Part shown: positions 8,389-16,063 of the stretch, in pieces
How the letters are laid out: the number at the start of each line of letters is the position of its first letter
How positions within the stretch are numbered: position 1 is the stretch's first letter
Assembly: GCA_029959545.1 (NCBI GenBank)
Contig: JASCPH010000019.1
Coordinates: 1 to 50,515 of the forward strand
Direction: 5' to 3'
Source of the DNA: Microbacteriaceae bacterium PS02066
GTDB lineage: Bacteria > Actinomycetota > Actinomycetes > Actinomycetales > Microbacteriaceae
DNA: 50,515 nucleotides
Notes under the pieces: model-generated
Seen by the model: only the letters and a program-made list of their open reading frames with translations
Databases searched by the model: none
Told to the model about the DNA's origin: nothing
Translations under genes and position numbers: made by a program

Positions 8389-8989
8389 GTGCGCCCGTTC
8401 CGCTTCGCCCTGGCCGCCGCGACGGCCGTAGCGGTTGCGGTGCTCACCTTCGGCGAGGTGACCCACTGGCGCGCCAGCCGGCGACGCCTCGGCTCACCAT
8501 CCGCGCGCGGCACGGAAGCCATCGTGGTTCTGGGCTACGGCAACCGAGGACCGCGGGCCAACCGCGAGAACCGCTACCGCGTGCGGGCAGGGCTGCGCTC
8601 GATCGACCCGACGGCGACCCGCAGCATCCTGGTGTTCTGCGGCGGGACGGTGGAAGGCCCCATCCCCGAGGCGGAGATCATGGAGGCGTATGCCCGCGAC
8701 GAGCTCGGCTACCGCGGCCCCTCCGTGCTCGAGCCGACCAGCAGGTCGACGTGGCAGAACATCGAAAACGCGATCCCGTTGATCGAGGCCGCCGACGTGA
8801 TCAAGATCGTGTCGAACTCGGTGCACGCGGAGCTGGCCCGCGGATACCTGTGGATGCTGCGGCCCGACCTCGCCGCGCGCCTAGCTAGCCCGCGGGGCGG
8901 ACTACCGCTTCGGCGAGATCCTGTGGGTCAAGCCGGTCGCCGCCGTTCTCGGCCGCAAGAAGCTCCGGCGCCTCCGCTTACCCGACTGA
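8389..8989 (+). pseudogene. YdcF/SanA-like (DUF218) protein gene, frameshifted by a CTAG duplication
   Basis: The GTG start at 8389 reads a DUF218-type protein: an N-terminal membrane anchor (FALAAATAVAVAVLTF), AIVVLGYGNRG, ILVFCGGTVEG, EPTSRSTWQNIENAIPLI. At 8881-8888 the sequence is CTAGCTAG. Removing one CTAG restores the frame into RLARGADYRFGEILWVKP...RRLRLPD and a stop at 8987-8989, giving 198 aa, a normal size. As it stands, reading continues out of frame to 9069, through repeat copy C. SanA/YdcF proteins are linked to envelope functions. A real mutation and an assembly error are both possible, but the lesion is not in a homopolymer. Confidence 0.8.
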
Positions 8990-8990
8990 T

Positions 8991-9063
8991 CCCGAGACTG
9001 CATCTCCCGCCCGAGATCACGGGTGAACACAGTGATCTCGTGCGGGAGATGCAGTCTCGCGGG
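8991..9063. repeat. Palindromic repeat, family 1, copy C (simple form)
   Basis: A 73-base palindrome, CCCGAGACTGCATCTCCCGC and complement, with inner GAGATCAC/GTGATCTC arms. It begins immediately after the restored stop of the YdcF-like gene and ends 20 bases before the end of the convergent MFS gene, a position suited to a bidirectional terminator. Confidence 0.9.
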
Positions 9064-9083
9064 CGTTGAGGCGCGCGTGAGGG

Positions 9084-10397
9084 TCACGCAGCGTCGTCCA
9101 CGGGCGGGCGGAACCTCCCCCACGCGATCGTGCAGACGGCCATCAGCAGGGAGGCGCCCACGACGTACAGGGCGACGGGTGTCGTCGAGCCCGTCGCCGC
9201 CAGAAGCGAGGTCGCGATCAGCGGCGCGATGCCGCCGCCGACGATCGCTCCGAACTGATACGCCATGCTCACGCCCGAGTAACGGAGTCGGCTCGGGAAG
9301 GTGCGCGTGAGGATCGGCGGCACGACCGCCCAGGCGAACGACGTCGACGCGTGCGCGAGGATCGTGCCCACTGCGGCGAGCCAGATCTCTCCGGTGTTGA
9401 ACAGGAGGAAGAAGACGATCGCCGTCGCGGCCATGAGGATGCCGCCCAGCACTCCCATCGGCACGAGGCCCCGACGATCGGCGATCCGTGCGAGCAGAGG
9501 GATCATGACGATCTGCAGCACGCAGCACGCGATGCCGATCCACAGCAGCGCGCTCTGGCCGTAGCCCAACTGGGCGGTTCCGTAGCTCAGCGCCCACGTG
9601 AGCACGAGGTAGGAGAGGATCGAGGGCACCCCCGCGATCAGGATCGTCACGATCAGCTGCGGGGTGAACCGGGCGAAGACCTCCATGAAGGGCACGCGGG
9701 CGGGCGCGTTCTTCACGGCCGACTCGAAGAGGGGGCTCTCGCCGAGGCGGCGCCTGGTCCACAGACCGACGACGACGAGCACGACGCTGATGACGAAGCC
9801 GATCCGCCATCCCCACGCCTGGAAATCCGGCCCCGTGACGGCGAGCAGCACGATCAGCATGAGGTTCGCGAGCATGAGCCCGGCGGGCAGGCCGATCATC
9901 GGCGCCGCTCCGTAGAGCGCCCGGCGCTGCGGCGGCGCGTGCTCGATGGCCATCGTCACGGCCCCTCCCCATTCGGCGCCGACGCCGAGTCCCTGCGCCA
10001 GACGCAGCACGACGAGGAGGATGGGGGCGGCGATGCCGATGGCCTCGAAGTTGGGCACGAGGCCGATCAGGACCGTGGCCCCGCCCATCACGAAGAGGGA
10101 GAGCACCAGCATCCGCTTGCGTCCGATGCGATCCCCGAAGTGCCCGGCGAGGATCCCGCCCAAGGGACGCGCGACGAAGCCGAAAGCGAAGGTCACGAAA
10201 GCTCCGAGCTGGCTCGCAGCGGGATCGTCCGACGGGAAGAACTGCGGACCGAACACCAGCGCGGCACAGGCGGCGTAGAGGAAGAAGTCGTACCACTCGA
10301 TGGTGGTGCCGAGGAAGGTGGCGCCGATCACGCGCCGCGACTCGCGGGCCATGCCCGGGTCTACGACGGCCGGCGTGGCCGAGTCGTTCTGTGTCAT
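9084..10397 (-). CDS. MFS metabolite:H+ symporter (MHS family)
   Basis: 437 aa with about 12 membrane helices. Family marks are ATFLGTTIEWYDFFLYAACAALVF at the N-terminus, RPLGGILAGHFGDRIGRKRMLVLSL (loop 2-3 motif, about residues 75-100), RLAQGLGVGAEWGGAVTMAIEHAP and GWRIGF. MHS members (ShiA, KgtP, ProP) carry organic acids, shikimate or osmolytes with protons. The start has an AAGGAGG site. It is the third gene of the MaoC / CoA-ligase operon, so an acid that is then CoA-activated is the likely cargo (inference). Confidence 0.9.
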   Translation of the reverse strand: MTQNDSATPAVVDPGMARESRRVIGATFLGTTIEWYDFFLYAACAALVFGPQFFPSDDPAASQLGAFVTFAFGFVARPLGGILAGHFGDRIGRKRMLVLSLFVMGGATVLIGLVPNFEAIGIAAPILLVVLRLAQGLGVGAEWGGAVTMAIEHAPPQRRALYGAAPMIGLPAGLMLANLMLIVLLAVTGPDFQAWGWRIGFVISVVLVVVGLWTRRRLGESPLFESAVKNAPARVPFMEVFARFTPQLIVTILIAGVPSILSYLVLTWALSYGTAQLGYGQSALLWIGIACCVLQIVMIPLLARIADRRGLVPMGVLGGILMAATAIVFFLLFNTGEIWLAAVGTILAHASTSFAWAVVPPILTRTFPSRLRYSGVSMAYQFGAIVGGGIAPLIATSLLAATGSTTPVALYVVGASLLMAVCTIAWGRFRPPVDDAA

Positions 10398-10436
10398 GAG
10401 CGGTCCTCCTTGACCGTCGTGGATGGATGGTGGGCG

Positions 10437-12069
10437 TCAGTGCACGATGCGCATGGTGCCGGTCGGGGCGTCGACGCCGGCGACCAGCGCCTGCAGCCCG
10501 GCCTTGAGGCGCGGCAGGTCGACCTTGCCGTGGGGGCTGCGCTCGAGGGTGTCGCGGATCACGAGGTGCCGCGGCTTCTTGTACCCGGCGAGGCGGGCGT
10601 CCAGGTGCGTGCGCAGGGCCTCGGCGTCGATCGCCGCCCCGTCGGACGCGACGACGACGGCGGTGACTACCTCGCCGTAGCGCTTGTCCGGCATCCCGAA
10701 GACGATGGCGTCGCCGATGGCGGGAAAGGCGAGCAGCGCCTCCTCCACCTCCGCGGGGTAGACCTTCTCGCCGCCCGTGTTCACGACGGAGCTTCCGCGG
10801 CCGAGCAGCTCGACCGCCCCGTCGCCGTGGGAGAGAGCCCAGTCGCCGGGCATGACGTGGCGCACACCGTCGATGACGGGGAAGGTCGCGCGTGTCTTTT
10901 CCTCGTCGCGGAAGTAGCCCTTGGGCAGCGTGCCGCGGAACGCCAGGATGCCGCGTCCCCCGTCGAGGTGCTGTACCTGCTGCAGGTTCTCGTCGAGCAC
11001 GACCGCGCCGGGCAGCAGGCGCAGCTCGCCCGGCAGATCGGTGGCGGACGCGGTGACGTTGACGGCGTAGGGTCCGCCCTCCGTCGACGCGAGCAGGTCG
11101 GTGATGACGATGTCGGCCCGATCGTGGAACCGGCGCTTCACGTGGGCACTGAGCCGCATCCCCGAGCTGATGATCGAATGAACCTCGCCGAAGCCGGTGA
11201 CGCCGGTGCGTTCGAGCGCCTCGACGAGCGGCAGCCCGATGGCATCGCCGGCGATGATGACGCGTGTGGCCCGCTCGTCGAGGGCGAAACGCGCCGCGGC
11301 GTCGGCGTCGAACCGCGCGGCGGGCAGGATGAGCACGGTGCCGCCGAGCACGAGGGTGTTCATCGACGTGAACAGGGCCGTGCCGTGCAGGAACGGCGCG
11401 AGCGGCAGGGTGCGCGTGGGTGGCGGGTCCGTGGCGGCGGCGAGAACCCCGGCCATGGACGTCGGTACCTCGAGCCCCGCCGTTGCGGTAGATGGAGTAG
11501 AGCTGCACCGAGAGGATGTCCTCTGCGGCCCAGACGACCGCCTTGGGCTTGCCCGTCGTGCCGCCGGTGTACAGGCGCAGTTCCGCTCCCTCCGGCGGCG
11601 TCGGGGAAAGCTCGTGCTCGGTGGCGACCGCATCCGTCCAGGCCGTCCCGGCCGCGGGCACGGGACTCGGACCGTCGTCGATCACGATGAGCTCGGGCGC
11701 ATGCTCCCAGCCCTCGAGCGCATCGCGCACCACATCCGCGAGCGAGGTGGGGTACACGAGCACCCTCGCACCGGAGTCCTCGAGCAGCGCACGCACCTCG
11801 ACGCCGCGGTAGCGGTAGTTCAGCGGAACGGGCGCGATCGCGCTGGCGAAGCAGGCGAAGAGGGTCACGAGGTATTCGGGGCGGTTGTAGAGCAGGATCG
11901 CGACCGAGTCCCCCGGCCGGAGCCCTGCCTGCGCGAGGTGGCCCGACAGCGCGCCGGCGTCGCGCGCGAATTGCCCGTAAGTCATGGTGCCGTTGGGCGT
12001 GACGATCGCGGGTCGGTCACCGAATGCACGCGCGACTTCCTGCCACACGTCGCTGTAGTGGCCTCTCAT
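10437..12069 (-). pseudogene. Acyl-CoA synthetase (AMP-forming), single-base frameshift
   Basis: Starts at ATG 12069 after GAAGGGG. The first part reads to about 11480 (TYGQFARDAGALSGHL, LLYNRPEYLV, P-loop LYTGGTTGKPKAVVW) and the second continues in another frame (LPLAPFLHGTALF, VNTGGEKVYPAEVEEALL, GYKKPRHLVI, ERSPHGKVDLPRLKAGL). Dropping one C from the CCCC run at 11475-11478 joins them into one 543-aa enzyme of the ANL superfamily, which would activate a carboxylic acid through an acyl-adenylate. With a MaoC hydratase and an acid transporter it would form a CoA-dependent side-chain route. A homopolymer indel may be a sequencing error, so the gene could be intact. Confidence 0.8.
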
Positions 12070-12143
12070 CCGAACCCCTTCGTCCGATGTCGCCCGCCGG
12101 GCGGCGGGCAGCCGAGCGCGGACGGCGGCGTCCGCTCGGCGTG

Positions 12144-12608
12144 TCAGTGGTAGTAGCGCAGCACCAGCTCCGCCACACATGCGGGCTTGACCGCATCCTC
12201 GACCTCGAAGGTCACCGGCACCTCGATCTGCAGACCTCCGGCGACTTCGCTCGCGGTGCGCACCTCTCCCGAGACGCGGATGCGGCTGCCGACGGGCACG
12301 GGAGCCGGAAAACGTACGCGGTTGAGCCCGTAGTTGATGCCCATGCCCGCATCCTCGACTTCGAAGACCTCTGCCATGAGCGGTACGACCAGGCTCAGTG
12401 TGAGCAGGCCGTGTGCGATGCGCGTGCCGAACGGTGTCGCCGCGGCGACCTCGGCGTCGAGGTGAATGGGGTTGTCGTCGCCGGTCACGCGCGCGAAGAG
12501 GTCGACCTCGTCCTGCGTGATCTGCCGCCACGACGATGGTCCGAACGCGCGGCCGGCGGAATCGGCGAGATCGGCCATGGTGAGCATGAGTCGGGTGGAT
12601 TCGGCCAC
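12144..12608 (-). CDS. MaoC-like hot-dog enoyl-CoA hydratase
   Basis: 154 aa from the GTG at 12608, which has an AAGGAGG site; a start at 12626 would place that site inside the gene. Single hot-dog domain with the hydratase motif GDDNPIHLD (Asp and His as in R-specific hydratases) and GTRIAHGLLTLSLV. It adds water to a trans-2-enoyl-CoA. First gene of an operon with the CoA ligase and the MHS transporter, downstream of the palindrome at 12638-12654. Confidence 0.88.
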   Translation of the reverse strand: MAESTRLMLTMADLADSAGRAFGPSSWRQITQDEVDLFARVTGDDNPIHLDAEVAAATPFGTRIAHGLLTLSLVVPLMAEVFEVEDAGMGINYGLNRVRFPAPVPVGSRIRVSGEVRTASEVAGGLQIEVPVTFEVEDAVKPACVAELVLRYYH

Positions 12609-12637
12609 GGTGTCCTCCTTGCGCATCCTTGCGCTAA

Positions 12638-12654
12638 TTTCAGGATGCCTGAAA
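12638..12654. promoter_or_regulatory. Palindromic operator upstream of the MaoC operon
   Basis: TTTCAGGATGCCTGAAA: perfect 7-base arms TTTCAGG/CCTGAAA with a 3-base centre, about 30 bases before the GTG start of the MaoC gene. Size and symmetry fit a dimeric regulator; the MarR-type gene at 13051-13494 is the closest candidate, though the link is inference. Confidence 0.6.
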
Positions 12655-12728
12655 CAGTAGAGCGTGCGCAGGTATCCGTCAACACCCGAGCACCGCGAGG
12701 CGTCGATGGCGCCGCGTAGCGTCGAGGC

Positions 12729-12985
12729 ATGCGCTTCTCCTGCTGTCTTGGCAATCCGGAGCTCTCGCGCCCTTCCTGGCCGACGCGAGCGGGGTTCCGG
12801 GTCGCAGGCTCACGATCGGCTATGTGACGGATGCGCAGGACGGGCGGCTCCCGCCGTACCCGCCGGAACTGATCGACCGCATCCTCCACACGTACGGCGG
12901 CGACTACCGCCTGCAACCGCTCCGCGACGACCAGGCACTCCTCGTCGATGAGCTGGGCACGCGCGTCGTCGCGTCCGGCGAGTGA
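12729..12985 (+). pseudogene. Remnant of a peptidase E-like (S51 / class I GATase-like) gene
   Basis: Starting at ATG 12729 the frame fails at once, but one base over it reads LLLLSWQSGALAPFLADASG...LTIGYVTDAQ, like the start of peptidase E-type proteins. It then jumps straight to a C-terminal-like part (PPYPPELIDRILHTYGGDYRLQPLRDDQALLVDELG...) ending at TGA 12985. About 80 codons remain of a family normally over 200 aa, and the Ser-His core is missing, so there is an internal deletion plus a frame error after the start. The rest of 12609-13050 holds only the MaoC operator and the MarR upstream region. Confidence 0.5.
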
Positions 12986-13050
12986 GTCGGACGCGCGCTG
13001 CATGTTCCCGCCGCGGGTGCGCTAGCGTGATCGCCGCGGAGGAGGCCCGG

Positions 13051-13494
13051 ATGTCGGCACAGCGAGGCAGTCTCGTGTACACGGTGAAGCAACTCGAGCT
13101 GGCCCTGCGCCCTCGCTTTCTCGCCGCGTGTGCGGCGGCGGGGATGACGGGCGCGCAGTACACGGCGCTCACCGTGCTCGACCGACGCCCCGGCATCAGT
13201 AGTTCCGAGCTCGCCCGTCGCTCCTTCGTGCGCGCGCAGACGATGGCCGGGATCATCGATCCGCTCGTGTCCGAGGGCTTCGTGCGGCGGGAGAGCGACC
13301 CGGCACACGGGAGGCGGATCCTGCTGTACTTGACGGATGCGGGCGCCGCCGCCCTGGCGTCCCTCGATCCGCAGATCGCGGTGGTCGAGGACCTCATGCT
13401 CGCGGACTTCAACGACGCCGAGCGCGAGACGCTGGCCTCGCTCCTGCGGCGCGCCCGCCGGTCGCTCGACGAGCAGGGGCACCGGCCCGCGTGA
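13051..13494 (+). CDS. MarR-family transcriptional regulator
   Basis: 147 aa from ATG 13051, with GGAGGAGG about eight bases upstream. Winged helix: GAQYTALTVLDRRPGISSSELARRSFVRAQTMAGIIDPLVSEGFVRRESDPAHGRR (about residues 32-88), with flanking dimerisation helices. MarR proteins often repress aromatic or hydroxycinnamate genes and release on binding the acid or CoA ester; the MaoC / CoA-ligase operon, transcribed away from it, is a likely target. Confidence 0.88.
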   Translation: MSAQRGSLVYTVKQLELALRPRFLAACAAAGMTGAQYTALTVLDRRPGISSSELARRSFVRAQTMAGIIDPLVSEGFVRRESDPAHGRRILLYLTDAGAAALASLDPQIAVVEDLMLADFNDAERETLASLLRRARRSLDEQGHRPA

Positions 13495-13502
13495 GGGCCC
13501 GC

Positions 13503-13667
13503 CTAACGACGGAAGAGGCGCCCGAAGAGCCCGCCGCCTGCGGGTTGCGGCTCGTGACCCTCGCAGCGATCGCGGTTCGGTACGCCGCGCATCACCTCGT
13601 CGACGTGCTGTCCGCAGCCCGCCCACGTCGTCTTGCCGCACGTGCGGCACGCCACCTGTCGACACAT
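13503..13667 (-). CDS. Small Cys-rich, zinc-ribbon-like conserved protein
   Basis: 54 aa on the minus strand between two plus-strand genes. It reads MCRQVACRTCGKTTWAGCGQ, then HVDEVMRGVPNRDRCEGHEP and a Gly/Arg-rich tail. Cys at residues 2, 7, 10, 18 and 35 plus His 21 and 38 could bind zinc or an iron-sulfur cluster. Small proteins with a CGKTTWAGCGxHV core are, as I recall, widespread in actinobacteria with unknown role. Its ribosome site is weak (GGAGCAGGC). Confidence 0.65.
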   Translation of the reverse strand: MCRQVACRTCGKTTWAGCGQHVDEVMRGVPNRDRCEGHEPQPAGGGLFGRLFRR

Positions 13668-13714
13668 CTGCCTGCTCCATTTCTTCTCGGGGCGCCGCTC
13701 TCCGCGGTCGCTTG

Positions 13715-13742
13715 TTGAAAGCTATACCCCCGGGGGTATTAT
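13715..13742 (+). promoter_or_regulatory. Promoter with embedded CsoR/CstR-type operator
   Basis: -35 TTGAAA (13715-13720), a 16-base spacer, -10 TATTAT (13737-13742). The perfect palindrome ATACCCCCGGGGGTAT (13724-13739) fills the spacer; G/C-tract palindromes flanked by TA are the known operator type of CsoR/CstR repressors. The ATG at 13750 is where the transcript would begin and no ribosome site precedes it, suggesting a leaderless mRNA. The repressor is probably the downstream gene at 15409-15720. Confidence 0.75.
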
Positions 13743-13749
13743 TCATCAC

Positions 13750-15381
13750 ATGAGGACGATCATCATCGGAGGAGTCGCCGCCGGCATGAGCACGGCGACG
13801 AGACTGCGTCGACTCGACGAGGCGCGGCAAATCACCGTGTATGAACGCGGGGCGCATGTGTCGTTCGCGAACTGCGGCCTGCCGTACCACGTCGGTGGCG
13901 TGATCGCGGATCGGTCCTCCCTGCTGCTGCAGACACCCGCGTCGCTTCAGAGCAGGTTCGCGCTCGACGTGCACGTGCGCCACGAGGTCGTCGGGATCGA
14001 TACGGCCGCGCAGACGGTGACGGTGCGTGACCTCGAATCGGAAGCGGAGCGGATCGAGCACTACGACGAGCTCGTCATCGCCACCGGCGCCACCGCAACC
14101 CCGGGGCCGTCCGCCGAGCACGTGCCGACGCACACGCTGCGCAGCGTCGAAGACGTCGACCGGGTTCTCGAGGTGCTCGACGCCTCCGGACCGGCACCGC
14201 GCGTCGTTGTCGTGGGCGCCGGTTTCATCGGACTCGAAGCGGTCGAGAATCTCCTCGCCCGCGGCGCACACGTGACGCTTGTGAGCCGCGGCACGCAGGT
14301 GCTCTCTCCGCTCGACGCCGAGATGGCCGCCCCCATCCTGACTCTTCTTCGCGACGCGGGCGTCGATGTGCGGCTCGGGGTGACCGTCACGGGCGCGGAG
14401 CCGCGGCTCGTTCACCTGAGCGACGGCAGCGCGGTCGAGGCGTCCTTGGTGATCGAAGCGAGCGGCGTACGCCCCGACCGACGCCTCGCGGATGCGGCCG
14501 GCATCCGCCTCGGCCCGACCGGTGGGATCGCGGTCGACGCACGCCACCGCACCTCCGCACCGAACGTGTGGGCGGTAGGCGACGGCGTTGAGAAGCGCGA
14601 CAGCTTGGACGGCGCACCGACACTTGTGACGATGGCCGGCCTCGCCAACCGGCACGGCCGGGCCGTCGCCGACGACATCGCCGGAATCGAACCGATCGAT
14701 GCGACACCTGCGCTCGGCACGGCCATCCTCGGGCTGCTCGGAACCACCATCGCCCTCGTCGGCTGGAACGAACGGCGCCTTCGGGATGCAGGGCGCCCGC
14801 ATCGTATCGTCCACACGCATCCCTCGTCGCACGCCACGTACTATCCGGGTGCGCAGCCGATGGCGATGAAGCTGCTCGTCGACCCGGCGACCGACCTCAT
14901 CCTCGGGGCGCAGATCGTCGGCGGCGAGGGGGTCGACAAGCGCATCGACATCATCGCCGTCGCGATGGCGGCGGGGCTGACAGCGAGCGCGCTGTCGCAG
15001 TTGGAACTCGCCTACGCGCCGCAGTACGGATCCGCGAAGGATCCCGTGAACATGCTCGGCTACGTCGCGGAGAACGTCGCTTCCGGCGCCACAGGCACGC
15101 TGCAGTGGCACGAGCTCGACGCCGCGCTCGACCACGGTGCGATTCTGGTCGACGTGCGCACACCGACCGAAAACGCCGCGGGCTCGATCCCCGGCGCGAT
15201 CAACCTGCCGCTCGACGAGATCCGCACCCGACACCGCGAGCTCGGCGACCGGCCGATCGTCGTGCACTGCCAGGTGGGCCAGCGCGGGCACACCGCGGCA
15301 CGACTGCTCGCCCAGCTCGGACATGATGTCCGCAACCTCGACGGCGGGTACCGCACCTGGGTCGCCGGAACAGCCGCCTGA
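13750..15381 (+). CDS. CoA-disulfide reductase / rhodanese fusion (FAD-dependent)
   Basis: 543 aa. Residues 1-440 are a pyridine-nucleotide-disulfide oxidoreductase: FAD-binding IIIGGVAAGMSTATRLRR at the N-terminus, the single active-site Cys 42 in SFANCGLPYH (CoA-disulfide-reductase type), NAD-binding VVVVGAGFIGLEAVE, and VWAVGD. The C-terminal 100 residues are a rhodanese domain with active loop HCQVGQRG (Cys 507). Known fusions of this kind reduce CoA disulfides, CoA persulfides or polysulfides. With the CstR-like gene behind it and the operator in front, it is a reactive-sulfur or thiol-redox detoxification enzyme in the cytosol. Confidence 0.9.
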   Translation: MRTIIIGGVAAGMSTATRLRRLDEARQITVYERGAHVSFANCGLPYHVGGVIADRSSLLLQTPASLQSRFALDVHVRHEVVGIDTAAQTVTVRDLESEAERIEHYDELVIATGATATPGPSAEHVPTHTLRSVEDVDRVLEVLDASGPAPRVVVVGAGFIGLEAVENLLARGAHVTLVSRGTQVLSPLDAEMAAPILTLLRDAGVDVRLGVTVTGAEPRLVHLSDGSAVEASLVIEASGVRPDRRLADAAGIRLGPTGGIAVDARHRTSAPNVWAVGDGVEKRDSLDGAPTLVTMAGLANRHGRAVADDIAGIEPIDATPALGTAILGLLGTTIALVGWNERRLRDAGRPHRIVHTHPSSHATYYPGAQPMAMKLLVDPATDLILGAQIVGGEGVDKRIDIIAVAMAAGLTASALSQLELAYAPQYGSAKDPVNMLGYVAENVASGATGTLQWHELDAALDHGAILVDVRTPTENAAGSIPGAINLPLDEIRTRHRELGDRPIVVHCQVGQRGHTAARLLAQLGHDVRNLDGGYRTWVAGTAA

Positions 15382-15408
15382 TCCAACATCCGTCACCGAG
15401 GAGACACC

Positions 15409-15720
15409 ATGGATACCTACCACCGTTCCCTGCACGACGCCCAGGCCGTGAAGAAGGCCGCCAACCGACTCAAGCGCGCGCAGGGCCAGTTGGCCGCGGT
15501 GATCGCGGCCGTCGAGAACGGCGGCGACTGCCGCGACGTCATCACGCAGCTCGCTGCGGTCAGCAGCGCGATCGACCGCGCCGGGTTCGCGATCATCTCG
15601 ACCGCCATGCGCGAGTGCCTCACCGACGCCCCGGCCGGCGAGGACGCAGCAGGCGAGACTACCGACGACAACCGGCTCACGGTGGAGGAGCTCGAGAAGC
15701 TGTTCCTCACCCTCGCTTAG
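15409..15720 (+). CDS. CsoR/CstR-family repressor, CstR-like (no His ligand)
   Basis: 103 aa all-helical DUF156 repressor. Helix 1-2 has KKAANRLKRAQGQL. Cys 41 (GGDCRDV) and Cys 70 (MRECLTD) are the paired thiols of the family. CsoR copper sensors also need a His four residues before the second Cys; here that position is Ala 66, which favours the persulfide-sensing CstR branch. It lies 27 bases behind the CoA-disulfide-reductase/rhodanese gene and probably autoregulates through 13724-13739. Confidence 0.85.
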   Translation: MDTYHRSLHDAQAVKKAANRLKRAQGQLAAVIAAVENGGDCRDVITQLAAVSSAIDRAGFAIISTAMRECLTDAPAGEDAAGETTDDNRLTVEELEKLFLTLA

Positions 15721-15802
15721 AGCGCCTCCGCCGCCTCCGGCCGCTGCACGCTCTCGCGCACTCCCGCTCTCGCGGACTTCGCTCTCGCAGGCCTGAATCT
15801 GC

Positions 15803-15927
15803 GCGTCTCAATCGTTCACGCGGAGCGGGCGACTCACGTGCACAAGCGAGACACGGATGCGTTGAGATGCGCTGCGTGTCTCAGTCGTTCACGCATACCG
15901 GGCGAACCACGTGCACAAGTGAGACAC
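15803..15927. repeat. Palindromic repeat, family 2, two adjacent copies
   Basis: Two units of about 52 bases (15803-15855 and 15876-15927). Each opens with G(T)GTCTCARTCGTTCACGC and closes with CACGTGCACAAGYGAGACAC, with the outer GTCTC/GAGAC ends complementary. The gap 15721-16063 holds no gene that I can see: these repeats and the tandem repeat at 15941-16013 fill it. Confidence 0.8.
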
Positions 15928-15940
15928 ATACTCGGGCGAC

Positions 15941-16013
15941 GCGCGGGCGCTTCGAGGACGGCCCGGGCCGCGCGCGGGCGCTTCGAGGACGGCCCGGGCC
16001 GCGCGCGGGCGCT
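15941..16013. repeat. 31-base tandem repeat (2.3 copies)
   Basis: Unit GCGCGGGCGCTTCGAGGACG followed by GCCCGGGCCGC, complete at 15941-15971 and 15972-16002, then a partial third unit. The copies are identical, so the duplication is recent or is maintained by slippage. It lies about 50 bases before the lipoprotein start. Confidence 0.9.
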
Positions 16014-16063
16014 CGCCTGATCGGTCTCGTCATGCGGCACTGAGCCCACACTATGCTGGGGCT

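Noticed and set aside
9351..11690. A 779-codon plus-strand frame opposite the MFS and ligase genes
   Set aside because: Arg/Glu/His-rich antisense shadow typical of high-GC DNA; the minus strand has clear conserved families.
8902..12531. A 1209-codon open frame on the minus strand
   Set aside because: Only its middle (start at 12069) is coding, as the first part of the acyl-CoA ligase; the flanks are out-of-frame readings of MaoC and the MFS gene.
12904..15435. An 843-codon minus-strand frame
   Set aside because: Antisense shadow of the CoA-disulfide-reductase/rhodanese gene; contains no family motif. The small protein at 13503-13667 is in another frame.
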